Shown here: positions 8,924-14,412 of the stretch, in pieces | Layout of the letters: each line of letters begins with the position of its first letter | How positions within the stretch are numbered: position 1 is the stretch's first letter | Notes under the pieces: generated by a model | The model's database searches: none | The model's input: the letters and a program-made list of their open reading frames with translations, nothing else | What the model was told of the DNA's origin: nothing | Source: a virus | Strand: one strand, 5' to 3' | Length of the DNA: 33,068 bases | Virus record (IMG/VR): IMGVR_UViG_3300046327_000277 | Coordinates: 1 to 33,068 of that record | Program-made: the position numbers and the translations under genes

Positions 8924-8946
8924 ATCCAAACAATGATTGTTTGGAT
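8924..8946. repeat. Palindrome 1 of the AAACAAT array
   Basis: ATCCAAACAAT (8924-8934) and ATTGTTTGGAT (8936-8946) form perfect 11-bp arms around a single G, four bases after the DUF6378 stop codon. The flank ATCC/GGAT differs from the other palindromes but is fully complementary. Confidence 0.9.
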
Positions 8947-8979
8947 GCAATCTATTGGCTATCAATCAGTTACAGAAAA

Positions 8980-9015
8980 GCGCCTAAACAATATAAACAA
9001 TGATTGTTTAGGCGC
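8980..9015. repeat. Palindrome 2 of the AAACAAT array
   Basis: GCGCCTAAACAAT (8980-8992) and ATTGTTTAGGCGC (9003-9015) form perfect 13-bp arms. The 10-nt loop holds a further AAACAAT copy. The GC-rich flank GCGCCT/AGGCGC is unique to this palindrome. Confidence 0.9.
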
Positions 9016-9046
9016 AACTGTTTGATAATCAATGAGTTAAGTACCC

Positions 9047-9188
9047 ATAAACAATATAAACAATAAAACAATAACAAAAACAAAGACCTCTGCATCCCTA
9101 TATTATATGAATATCTATAATACCAATATTCATATATTCTATATTTATCCCTTCTTATTTATATAATATTATTGTTTATATTGTTTAT
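9047..9188. repeat. Long inverted repeat enclosing the AT-rich core
   Basis: A 20-bp arm at 9047-9066 (two AAACAAT copies, 9 bp apart) is the perfect complement of 9169-9188. The arms enclose about 100 bp of AT-rich sequence, which itself holds the inverted repeat TATATGAATAT (9104-9114) / ATATTCATATA (9126-9136). Confidence 0.85.
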
Positions 9189-9206
9189 ATAGATATAAGA
9201 TATTGA

Positions 9207-9275
9207 TTTTCAATCAGTTACACATAAACAATGAGATTTTTATTGTTTATGGGACTTTTCGTAAGTGATTGAAAA
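9207..9275. repeat. Nested inverted repeat (iteron outside, palindrome 4 inside)
   Basis: Outer arms 9207-9221 and 9261-9275 are 15 bp with one mismatch and carry the CAATCAGTTAC-type element in opposite orientations. Inner arms CATAAACAAT (9223-9232) and ATTGTTTATG (9242-9251) are perfect. Confidence 0.8.
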
Positions 9276-9288
9276 CCAATGGCTTACG

Positions 9289-9319
9289 CATAAACAATGA
9301 ATTGAATACATTGTTTATG
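9289..9319. repeat. Palindrome 5 of the AAACAAT array
   Basis: CATAAACAATG (9289-9299) and CATTGTTTATG (9309-9319) form perfect 11-bp arms around a 9-nt loop. It comes one base after the iteron at 9267-9287 and is the last palindrome before the early promoter. Confidence 0.88.
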
Positions 9320-9333
9320 GCTAAAATAATTTG

Positions 9334-9432
9334 AAAATAATTGGTCAAAAACTTTCAAGTGTCAATACTAGTGCCTACTTTAGCAACATAATCAAACACT
9401 CAAACACTCAAACACTCTAACACACCAACACC
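9334..9432 (+). promoter_or_regulatory. Early promoter-leader repeat, copy A
   Basis: A conserved unit: AAAATAATT, then TTTC (9353-9356) as a -33-like box, a 19-bp spacer, TACTTTAG (9376-9383) as the -7 box, and a 49-nt leader with no G that ends CACACCAACACC right before the ATG. The leader contains three tandem CAAACACT units. The spacer holds the direct repeat AGTGTC/AGTGCC, a possible operator. It is nearly identical to copy B at 9764-9854. Confidence 0.75.
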
Positions 9433-9774
9433 ATGGCTACTTTAGAAAACATCAACGCCGCAATGCAACTTCTGCCCGCAAGTTTCTATCTTGGAAAGCG
9501 TAGCAGCTTAGAAGCTTTAACAAACAATAAAGATGGGTATATGTTTAAGGTTTCCGGCGTCGTTATTTTGAACGGCACAGAACTTAGCTTAGAAAACTAC
9601 TACGTAAGCGTAGATGGTATTGTTAGGGCCTTAGTAAGGCATGCAAGTGTTATGCAAGACACTAACATTGAAGAGTTGGTGCAAGTTGGCACTCAAGTTC
9701 TTGATTTGCTTAATGTTGAAACAGTTATGTATTGCTTAGAAAAAGGTTTGGTTTTTACAACCAAAAATAATTAG
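9433..9774 (+). CDS. Small early protein of unknown function, 113 aa
   Basis: I do not recognise this protein. It is 113 residues, soluble, without a signal peptide, membrane segment or cysteine motif. The middle is predicted beta-rich ('YMFKVSGVVILNGTELSL' around residues 36-53) and the end looks helical ('LVQVGTQVLDLLNVETVMYCL'). It is the first of a run of small genes behind the early promoter-leader repeat, and codes with a more AT-rich, less biased codon choice than the replication genes. The start is fixed by the conserved leader ending ACACC before ATG. Its stop TAG lies inside the next copy of the repeat, so gene plus leader form a cassette. Position and promoter suggest an early accessory role such as host takeover or anti-defence, but nothing in the sequence proves that. 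Confidence 0.8.
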   Translation: MATLENINAAMQLLPASFYLGKRSSLEALTNNKDGYMFKVSGVVILNGTELSLENYYVSVDGIVRALVRHASVMQDTNIEELVQVGTQVLDLLNVETVMYCLEKGLVFTTKNN

Positions 9775-9854
9775 TCAAAAACTTTCAAGTGTCAATACTA
9801 GTGCCTACTTTAGCAACATAATCAAACACTCAAACACTCTAACACACCAACACC
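9764..9854 (+). promoter_or_regulatory. Early promoter-leader repeat, copy B
   Basis: Matches copy A except for one substitution (A at 9773) and one fewer CAAACACT unit. The -33-like TTTC is at 9783-9786 and the -7 box TACTTTAG at 9806-9813. The first bases overlap the end and stop codon of the upstream gene. Confidence 0.75.
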
Positions 9855-10151
9855 ATGGCAAAATTAACAACCAAAACTACAAAGCCTAGTGGCCGATTTG
9901 GTTACATGTACGTAATTACTGAAATAAAGCTGAACGGTGTGCGTTGCGGAAGCATAAGCCAAAGCTCGCCACACCAAATAACGCTGTCTGTCTTCAAAGA
10001 AGATTTGGACGAAGATAAAAACCCAAACTGTCCATTCAAAAACATTCACCTTGCGGCAAAGTTTGAATCAGTAGCCCAAGCAAAAGCATGGCTTAGCGAA
10101 AAGTCTGAGATTTTGCAAGCTAAATACAATATTTACGCACTTAAAGACTAA
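9855..10151 (+). CDS. Small early protein of unknown function, 98 aa
   Basis: Not recognised. A 98-residue basic-to-neutral protein starting MAKLTTKTTKPSGRFGYMY, with a beta-rich first half ('YVITEIKLNGVRCGSI') and a short acidic stretch (DLDEDKN, about residues 50-56). A helix follows near the end ('SVAQAKAWLSEKSEILQA'). No transmembrane segment or enzyme motif is visible. The start is set by promoter-leader copy B, whose ACACC abuts the ATG. The next gene begins 4 bp after the stop, so the two are probably made from one message. Its function is unknown; an early accessory role is inferred only from its promoter. Confidence 0.78.
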   Translation: MAKLTTKTTKPSGRFGYMYVITEIKLNGVRCGSISQSSPHQITLSVFKEDLDEDKNPNCPFKNIHLAAKFESVAQAKAWLSEKSEILQAKYNIYALKD

Positions 10152-10155
10152 AGCT

Positions 10156-10698
10156 ATGTACGAAGGAAAAGAAATATGCCAAGGCTGCCAAAAGCCGGGC
10201 ACCGAGAAGCCAAGGCAGCACAGGCATGGATTGTGCAGCGGATGCAACAAAACACTTAGGGCTGGCGCTGAAGTGCTTGCCATAGAAAAGTCAGATAAGG
10301 CGCCACGCATTATGGTGCGTCAGCACTTCCATGCTTTTAAGTCTAAAAGCGCAAACGATGTTGCTTTTGCCTTATTGTCAGCACTTAATGAGCCAAATGC
10401 GCCGTATATGCGAGCAGATACGCTTAAATACACCTTTGGCACAAATCAGTTCTATATAGTGCGCGAAGACGTGTTTGAAGCGCTCAAGCCTGTGATGCTG
10501 AAAATAGACGAAGAGCTGTATAAGCATGAAATGGAGATGTGCAATATGTCTTACACTGTGCGCGACGCCGTGGCAGCCGAAAAAGAGCGCATCTATAACG
10601 AAGGTGTGCAGCATGGGCGGAACCTGCTTATGCAACTGAACAGCGGAACCTTGACACTCTCGGACCTCGATAAAAATGTTGCCTACACTGAAAAATAA
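10156..10698 (+). CDS. Small protein with an N-terminal zinc ribbon, 180 aa
   Basis: A 180-residue protein of unknown family. The N-terminus has four cysteines, C8-x2-C11 and C27-x2-C30, with a basic, His-rich stretch between them, a likely zinc ribbon that could bind nucleic acid. Residues 55-120 look like an alpha/beta domain ('SANDVAFALLSALNEPN' ... 'TNQFYIVREDVFEAL'), and the C-terminus is helical and charged ('AVAAEKERIYNEGVQHGRNL'). It lies 4 bp after the preceding gene and has no promoter of its own, so it shares copy B. The stop TAA lies at the start of promoter-leader copy C. A regulatory or nucleic-acid-binding early protein is a reasonable guess; no function is assigned. Confidence 0.78.
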   Translation: MYEGKEICQGCQKPGTEKPRQHRHGLCSGCNKTLRAGAEVLAIEKSDKAPRIMVRQHFHAFKSKSANDVAFALLSALNEPNAPYMRADTLKYTFGTNQFYIVREDVFEALKPVMLKIDEELYKHEMEMCNMSYTVRDAVAAEKERIYNEGVQHGRNLLMQLNSGTLTLSDLDKNVAYTEK

Positions 10699-10781
10699 TT
10701 GGCCAAAAACTTTCAAGTGTCGATACTAGCACCTATATTAGCACTATCAAATTATCATTCACTCTCAAACACACCAACACC
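10691..10781 (+). promoter_or_regulatory. Early promoter-leader repeat, copy C
   Basis: A diverged copy: AAAAATAATT and CAAAAACTTTCAAGTGTC are kept, the -33-like TTTC is at 10711-10714, and the -7 box is TATATTAG (10734-10741). The 40-nt leader after it has no G and ends CACACCAACACC before ATG 10782. Confidence 0.7.
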
Positions 10782-11078
10782 ATGACAAAGAATGAAAAAC
10801 TAGTTTCAGTAGCCGTAAAAAAACAAGCTGGTGTTTTTACACATGTCGCAAAGTTCAACAACACCAATAACGCTAGCAAAAGGACTGCTACGCAAGTTAA
10901 AGCCATTTTGACGTCTGCAGGCTTTGATAAGGCAATAACTGTAGAAAATACAGGCAATGGCCGCAACTTTTGTGTTGGTGTAGCAGATACAATCAACATG
11001 CGCATGCGCTTGAAAAGCCTTGGCTTTATTCTTGAGCGCAGCAACGGCGGCCCTGTTACTTATATTTCATGTTTCTAA
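10782..11078 (+). CDS. Small early protein of unknown function, 98 aa
   Basis: Not recognised. A 98-residue basic protein with no cysteine cluster, signal or membrane segment. It reads as alternating strands and helices: 'VSVAVKKQAGVFTHVAKF', a linker 'NNTNNASKRTA', a helix 'TQVKAILTSAGFD', and a last part 'MRMRLKSLGFILERSNGG' ending in a strand. The compact alpha/beta layout recalls small RNA- or DNA-binding phage proteins, but I cannot match it to a family. It is expressed from promoter-leader copy C. The next gene begins 12 bp after the stop, with the same CACACCACCAC leader end. Confidence 0.75.
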   Translation: MTKNEKLVSVAVKKQAGVFTHVAKFNNTNNASKRTATQVKAILTSAGFDKAITVENTGNGRNFCVGVADTINMRMRLKSLGFILERSNGGPVTYISCF

Positions 11079-11090
11079 CACACCACCACT

Positions 11091-11447
11091 ATGCTACTAG
11101 GATTAAGATATGCAGAGCAGCTTCAGACTGCGCAAGCCGAATTGCTTGACTTCTGCAAAAGCGAAAATGTGCGCATAAGCCGCGTGCTAGCTATGGACTA
11201 CTACTATAAGCAGGGCGTTGAAGTGATAAACGTGTGGACGCTATCAAGCAAAGGCCAAATAAGCCAGCATAGGCGCAAAATAGACTACAACAGCGATGAT
11301 AGTTCTATGACCCAATATTGGTTCGACGTAGATGCGTCTAGCATGGAAGATATTGAATGGATATATAGCAATACGCTTGGCAAAGTGGTTATGGTTCTGC
11401 TGCATTTAGGCAAGTCAGTTTTTTGGGCAAAACAGATACAATTTTAA
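11091..11447 (+). CDS. Small protein of unknown function, 118 aa
   Basis: Not recognised. A 118-residue protein with an N-terminal helix ('LRYAEQLQTAQAELLDFC'), a central Tyr/Trp-rich beta region ('MDYYYKQGVEVINVWTL') and an acidic segment ('YNSDDSSMTQYWFDVDASSM'). The end is hydrophobic ('GKVVMVLLHLGKSVFWAK') but interrupted by charge, so a membrane segment is doubtful. The ATG follows CACACCACCACT, which matches the last part of the early leaders without their promoter, and the previous stop codon forms the first bases of that block. It is the last gene before the late-region hairpin-promoter at 11460. Confidence 0.72.
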   Translation: MLLGLRYAEQLQTAQAELLDFCKSENVRISRVLAMDYYYKQGVEVINVWTLSSKGQISQHRRKIDYNSDDSSMTQYWFDVDASSMEDIEWIYSNTLGKVVMVLLHLGKSVFWAKQIQF

Positions 11448-11459
11448 CTGTAAAAATAA

Positions 11460-11499
11460 ATATGGAACTTTGTTTTTGTTTTAAGACAAAGTTCCATAT
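11460..11499 (+). terminator. Hairpin overlapping the late promoter
   Basis: ATATGGAACTTTGT (11460-11473) and ACAAAGTTCCATAT (11486-11499) form perfect 14-bp arms with a 12-nt loop, 13 bp after the last early gene. It can end early transcription, or act as an operator dyad, because the promoter at 11475-11504 lies across its loop and right arm. Confidence 0.75.
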
Positions 11500-11504
11500 A
11501 TTTG
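11475..11504 (+). promoter_or_regulatory. Late promoter before the terminase genes
   Basis: TTTG (11475-11478), an 18-bp spacer and a perfect TATATTTG (11497-11504) make a consensus Bacteroidota promoter. It is followed by a leader of tandem GCACCAAAA units up to the ATG at 11538. The -33 box is in the loop of the hairpin and the -7 box begins in its right arm. Confidence 0.8.
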
Positions 11505-11537
11505 CAAAAGCACCAAAAGCACCAAAAGCACACAAAG

Positions 11538-12095
11538 ATGGCAAAGGAAATACACAAAAAAACGGGCGAAGAATTCGACAGCCCTTGGAGGCGCAAGTCT
11601 TTGCGCAGCGATATGTTCAAAAAGAACGGCAAGCGCAAAAGCATAGAAGATGCGCCGAAGTTTTGGGCCCTCGCCTGCGAGTACTTCGCGGAAGTGGACG
11701 AAAACCCGATATACAGGAATGAGCTGCTTAAAAGTGGAGACCTTGCAGGCACGCAGGCTCAAGTGACTTTAGCCCGCCCGTATTCATGGCGCGGATTCGA
11801 AGCTTTTCTAGTACTGCGTGGCATAGTAAGCAAGCTAGATGACTATCGCTATAACACGCTTGGCAGGTATGACGACTATATAGAAGTAGTGCAGGCAGTC
11901 GGCAGCGTGATGCACGCCCAAAAATTCGAAGGCGCTTCTGTTGGGCTATTCAATGCGAACATAATCATGTCGGATTTGAAGATGGCAGAGATTGTGCACA
12001 CGCACTTGAGCGGCAACGTGTCCAACGAGCCTGAATACGACAAGCTAAGCGATGAGACGCTTGAAGACATTGCAAGAAACACACCAAAGCAATAA
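11538..12095 (+). CDS. terS: Terminase small subunit
   Basis: A 185-residue DNA-packaging protein that should recognise phage DNA and load the large subunit. The open frame reaches back to a TTG at 11502, but that codon is inside the promoter -7 box and its first 12 codons are the leader repeats, so the ATG at 11538 is taken. Recognisable are the charged start 'KKTGEEFDSPWRRKS', 'RPYSWRGFEAFLVLRGI' and, near the end, 'EGASVGLFNANIIMSDLKMAE', the pattern of small terminase subunits in which a cytosine-free 'FNANII' helix precedes the oligomerisation part. The large subunit starts 5 bp after the stop. The family call also rests on this position. Confidence 0.85.
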   Translation: MAKEIHKKTGEEFDSPWRRKSLRSDMFKKNGKRKSIEDAPKFWALACEYFAEVDENPIYRNELLKSGDLAGTQAQVTLARPYSWRGFEAFLVLRGIVSKLDDYRYNTLGRYDDYIEVVQAVGSVMHAQKFEGASVGLFNANIIMSDLKMAEIVHTHLSGNVSNEPEYDKLSDETLEDIARNTPKQ

Positions 12096-12100
12096 CAGAT

Positions 12101-13528
12101 ATGCAAGGCCTAAAAGTGTCAGCAGATAAGGCTTTGGCCGAACTATGCAGGCGCAGCTTCTATAGGTTCCTGCAAGAATTTTGGAGTGTCTTGATTCCTG
12201 AAGTGCCCGTGTGGAATTGGCATATAAAGTACCTATGTGACGAATTGCAGTACCTCAATGCGTTCGTTGTGGCCCGTAAGCCTAAGCCATACGATTTAGT
12301 GATAAACGTGCCGCCGGGTTCTACTAAGTCAACTATAGCCTCGCAGGCGTATAACGCTTGGATTTGGACTGTTGACCCGACACAAAGGATAATAGGTGCA
12401 AGCTATGCAAATGCCCTATCCTTATCGCATGCCATTAAGACGCGCGATATTGTACAGTCAGACAAGTATAGGCGCCTATTTCCCGAGGTCGAATTGAAGT
12501 CAGACCAAACAGGCAAATCCGACTTTAGGAATACGCATGGCGGGCAGCGCTTCACCACATCGACAGGCGGCTCTATAACAGGCATGCACGCGCATCAGAT
12601 AATCATCGATGACCCTATAAACCCGCTGCAAGCAGCTTCGGACACAGAGAGGCAGTCGGCAAATGACTTCGTAACGAAAACGCTATCGACTAGGAAAATA
12701 GACAAGGCTGTTACGCCTACCATATTGATTATGCAGCGCCTGCACGAGCAGGACCCCACGGGCGTAATGCTTAGCAAAAAAGCGAACAAGATTAAGCATA
12801 TATGCCTGCCTGCAGAAGACGAAGGCAACGTGCTTCCGAGAGAGATAGCGGCAAACTACGTAGATGGGCTTTTGGACCCCGTGCGCCTTAGCTTAGAAAT
12901 ATTGGAAGAATCGAAGACAGACTTAGGGGGCTACGGCTATGCTGGGCAATTCAAGCAGAAGCCGGCGCCAGACGAAGGCGGCATTCTTAAAAAAGCGTGG
13001 TTCGATGTTGTGGATTGGCAGCCGGGCTTTGAAGCACTATGTTGGAACGTGGCAGCAGATACTGCATACACAGCAAGCGATAAGAATGACCCTAGCGGCT
13101 TCATTGCCTATGCGGAATACCAAAACACGTTCTATATACGAAGCATCGCCGTAGAGCATCTAGAATTCCCCGAGCTTTGCCGAAGCATAGCTTCTTTCGC
13201 AAATATGAACGGCTATACGAGGCGCAGCATGATTTATGTAGAGCCGAAAGCCTCGGGCAAATCATTGGTGCAGACGATAAGGCGCGAGACGTCTTTGAAC
13301 ATCACGGAGGGAGCGAACCCAACGACAGACAAGATAGCGCGAGTCAAAGGCATAAGCCCTATGTGCGAAGCTAAAAGGGTTAAACTTATTCGCGGTGTGT
13401 GGAATGAACAATTCTTAGACGAAGTCTGCACGTTCCCTAATGCTGCGCATGATGAACTAGTCGACTGCCTTACAATGATGTTGGATGGGCAGCGGAAAAA
13501 AAATATTGGCATTCGTAGAACTAATTGA
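12101..13528 (+). CDS. terL: Terminase large subunit
   Basis: A 475-residue packaging ATPase-nuclease. The ATPase domain has Walker A 'NVPPGSTKST' (69-78, K76) and Walker B 'IIIDDP' (167-172), with 'MQRLHEQDPTG' (211-221) as the coupling region. The C-terminal RNase H-like nuclease shows its acidic residues in 'NVAADTAYTAS' (D320), 'MIYVEPKASGKSL' (E381) and 'AAHDELVDCLTMM' (D451, D455). It should pump DNA into the prohead through the portal and cut it. The length is normal for the family. The last codons run into an A-rich stretch before the next promoter. Function is sure. Confidence 0.96.
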   Translation: MQGLKVSADKALAELCRRSFYRFLQEFWSVLIPEVPVWNWHIKYLCDELQYLNAFVVARKPKPYDLVINVPPGSTKSTIASQAYNAWIWTVDPTQRIIGASYANALSLSHAIKTRDIVQSDKYRRLFPEVELKSDQTGKSDFRNTHGGQRFTTSTGGSITGMHAHQIIIDDPINPLQAASDTERQSANDFVTKTLSTRKIDKAVTPTILIMQRLHEQDPTGVMLSKKANKIKHICLPAEDEGNVLPREIAANYVDGLLDPVRLSLEILEESKTDLGGYGYAGQFKQKPAPDEGGILKKAWFDVVDWQPGFEALCWNVAADTAYTASDKNDPSGFIAYAEYQNTFYIRSIAVEHLEFPELCRSIASFANMNGYTRRSMIYVEPKASGKSLVQTIRRETSLNITEGANPTTDKIARVKGISPMCEAKRVKLIRGVWNEQFLDEVCTFPNAAHDELVDCLTMMLDGQRKKNIGIRRTN

Positions 13529-13539
13529 TATTTATTTCA

Positions 13540-13547
13540 TATATTTG
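13540..13547 (+). promoter_or_regulatory. Probable promoter (-7 box) before the gene at 13592
   Basis: TATATTTG is a perfect -7 box in the 63-bp gap after the large terminase. No good TTTG stands 18-19 bp upstream (ATTG at 13524-13527 is too close), so it may need an activator. The leader to the ATG is A-rich and ends ACAAACC. Confidence 0.5.
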
Positions 13548-13591
13548 TGTTTTCTATGCAACGCGCATTTGTTCAATAAAAATAACAAACC

Positions 13592-14215
13592 ATGGGCTTA
13601 CTTTATACATGCCCGGAAGCCGCCTCAATCGCGGACTTGCCGGAAGACTGCAAAGAATCGTTTGGGCAGATTCAGAAAGCTGTTTTTCAGCGCACATTCG
13701 CTAGCGCAGGCACAAAGAATGCTATCGCAAACCCTTTGCTGCTTGCTAGTTGGACGGCTTTGCTTGCTGCAGCGGATGGCACCAAAGTAGTGCCAAGCCC
13801 TTATATGCAAGCACCTACAACGGAGCCCGGGGCTGCGCGCACCTATGGTGGCGGCAACGAGACGCTCGGAGGCATTGAGCTTATCGTCGGTCGCGAGCCA
13901 ACGACATTCACAGCCAATATTTTGGAGAGCAAGCAGAGCACCATCAAAGCGCTCAAAACGTACATGGGAGAGACCGCAAGCGTTTTCCTAGTTGACGAAT
14001 ATGGGCGCATTGGTTGTATCGCAGACGACCCCGAAACACCTACGGAATACTACGGGATCCCGGTGCGTGCGCTGTTCGTTGGCGACAAGACATTTGGAGG
14101 CTTGGAGGCGCCCGACATGAATTCAGTGCAATGGAAGATGCTGCCCAATTGGTCGGACAACTTCGTTATTGTCACTCCGACAGACTTCAACGCACTTACG
14201 GACCTTGTACCATAA
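13592..14215 (+). CDS. Probable virion structural protein, 207 aa
   Basis: A 207-residue soluble protein with no enzyme motif, beginning 'MGLLYTCPEAASIADLPEDC'. The alternating short strands, many Gly and Thr ('GAARTYGGGNETLGGIELIVG') and a final 'NWSDNFVIVTPTDFNALTDLVP' resemble proteins I have seen next to terminase and portal genes of Bacteroidota siphophages. There it is usually left as hypothetical, perhaps a capsid decoration or tail tube protein. Its own promoter suggests high expression, which fits a virion protein. The stop overlaps the next start as TAATG. The exact role cannot be read from the sequence. Confidence 0.85.
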   Translation: MGLLYTCPEAASIADLPEDCKESFGQIQKAVFQRTFASAGTKNAIANPLLLASWTALLAAADGTKVVPSPYMQAPTTEPGAARTYGGGNETLGGIELIVGREPTTFTANILESKQSTIKALKTYMGETASVFLVDEYGRIGCIADDPETPTEYYGIPVRALFVGDKTFGGLEAPDMNSVQWKMLPNWSDNFVIVTPTDFNALTDLVP

Positions 14216-14412
14216 TGGCTAAGAAGCAAAAAATATTGCTTCAGGCCGGAGCCGACCGCCGTTATTTTGATGCAGAGCACGCCGCGCGCGTCTTAAGCAT
14301 GAAGAATAACGGCGGGTGGCACTTGCCCGAAGATTCAACCTATAAACTGCAGGAAGATGGAACTTTCGCTAGACGAAATAAAGGCGGCCTTGATAAGCCC
14401 GCGGAATCGTAG
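14215..14412 (+). CDS. Small protein between structural genes, 65 aa
   Basis: A 65-residue basic protein starting MAKKQKILLQAGADRRYFDAEHAARV. The start is the ATG of a TAATG overlap with the preceding gene; the same frame is open further upstream but only as an antisense-free shadow of that gene. The end overlaps the portal gene by 56 bp in another frame, which is a long but plausible phage overlap. The segment 'NNGGWHLPEDSTYKLQEDG' suggests a small beta fold. The position before the portal hints at a head-joining or assembly role, with no direct evidence. Confidence 0.72.
   Translation: MAKKQKILLQAGADRRYFDAEHAARVLSMKNNGGWHLPEDSTYKLQEDGTFARRNKGGLDKPAES

Larger units (their letters stand above)
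8863..9330. other. Palindrome/iteron array, putative replication origin or structured regulatory region
   Basis: Beyond 8920 this stretch is non-coding, very AT-rich and dense in repeats. The heptamer AAACAAT occurs eight times on the + strand (starts 8928, 8986, 8995, 9049, 9058, 9066, 9226, 9292) and six times on the - strand (8936, 9003, 9171, 9180, 9242, 9310). Most copies pair into palindromes. Between them lies a degenerate 21-bp element (8953-8973, 9020-9040, 9201-9221, 9267-9287) of the form nwTTGnnnnnCAATsrsTTAm, each ending 1-6 bp before a palindrome. An A/T-only-like core (about 9096-9170) could be an unwinding element. It follows the replication operon directly. Iterons, dyads and an AT-rich core fit an origin; a chain of terminators or a structured RNA is the main alternative. 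Confidence 0.6.

Noticed and set aside
8934-9026. 30-codon open frame (MIVWMQSIGYQ...) in the palindrome region
   Set aside because: Made entirely of the repeat elements, starts inside palindrome 1, and has no promoter or leader.
8863-9330. CRISPR array
   Set aside because: The repeats are short palindromes with irregular spacing and no unique spacers of constant length; no cas gene is near.
11502-11537. Upstream TTG start for the small terminase
   Set aside because: The TTG is within the TATATTTG promoter box and the twelve codons are leader repeats; the ATG at 11538 is the sensible start.
14014-14214. Longer N-terminus of the 65-residue protein
   Set aside because: Overlaps the preceding structural gene in another frame; the TAATG at 14213-14217 is the natural start.
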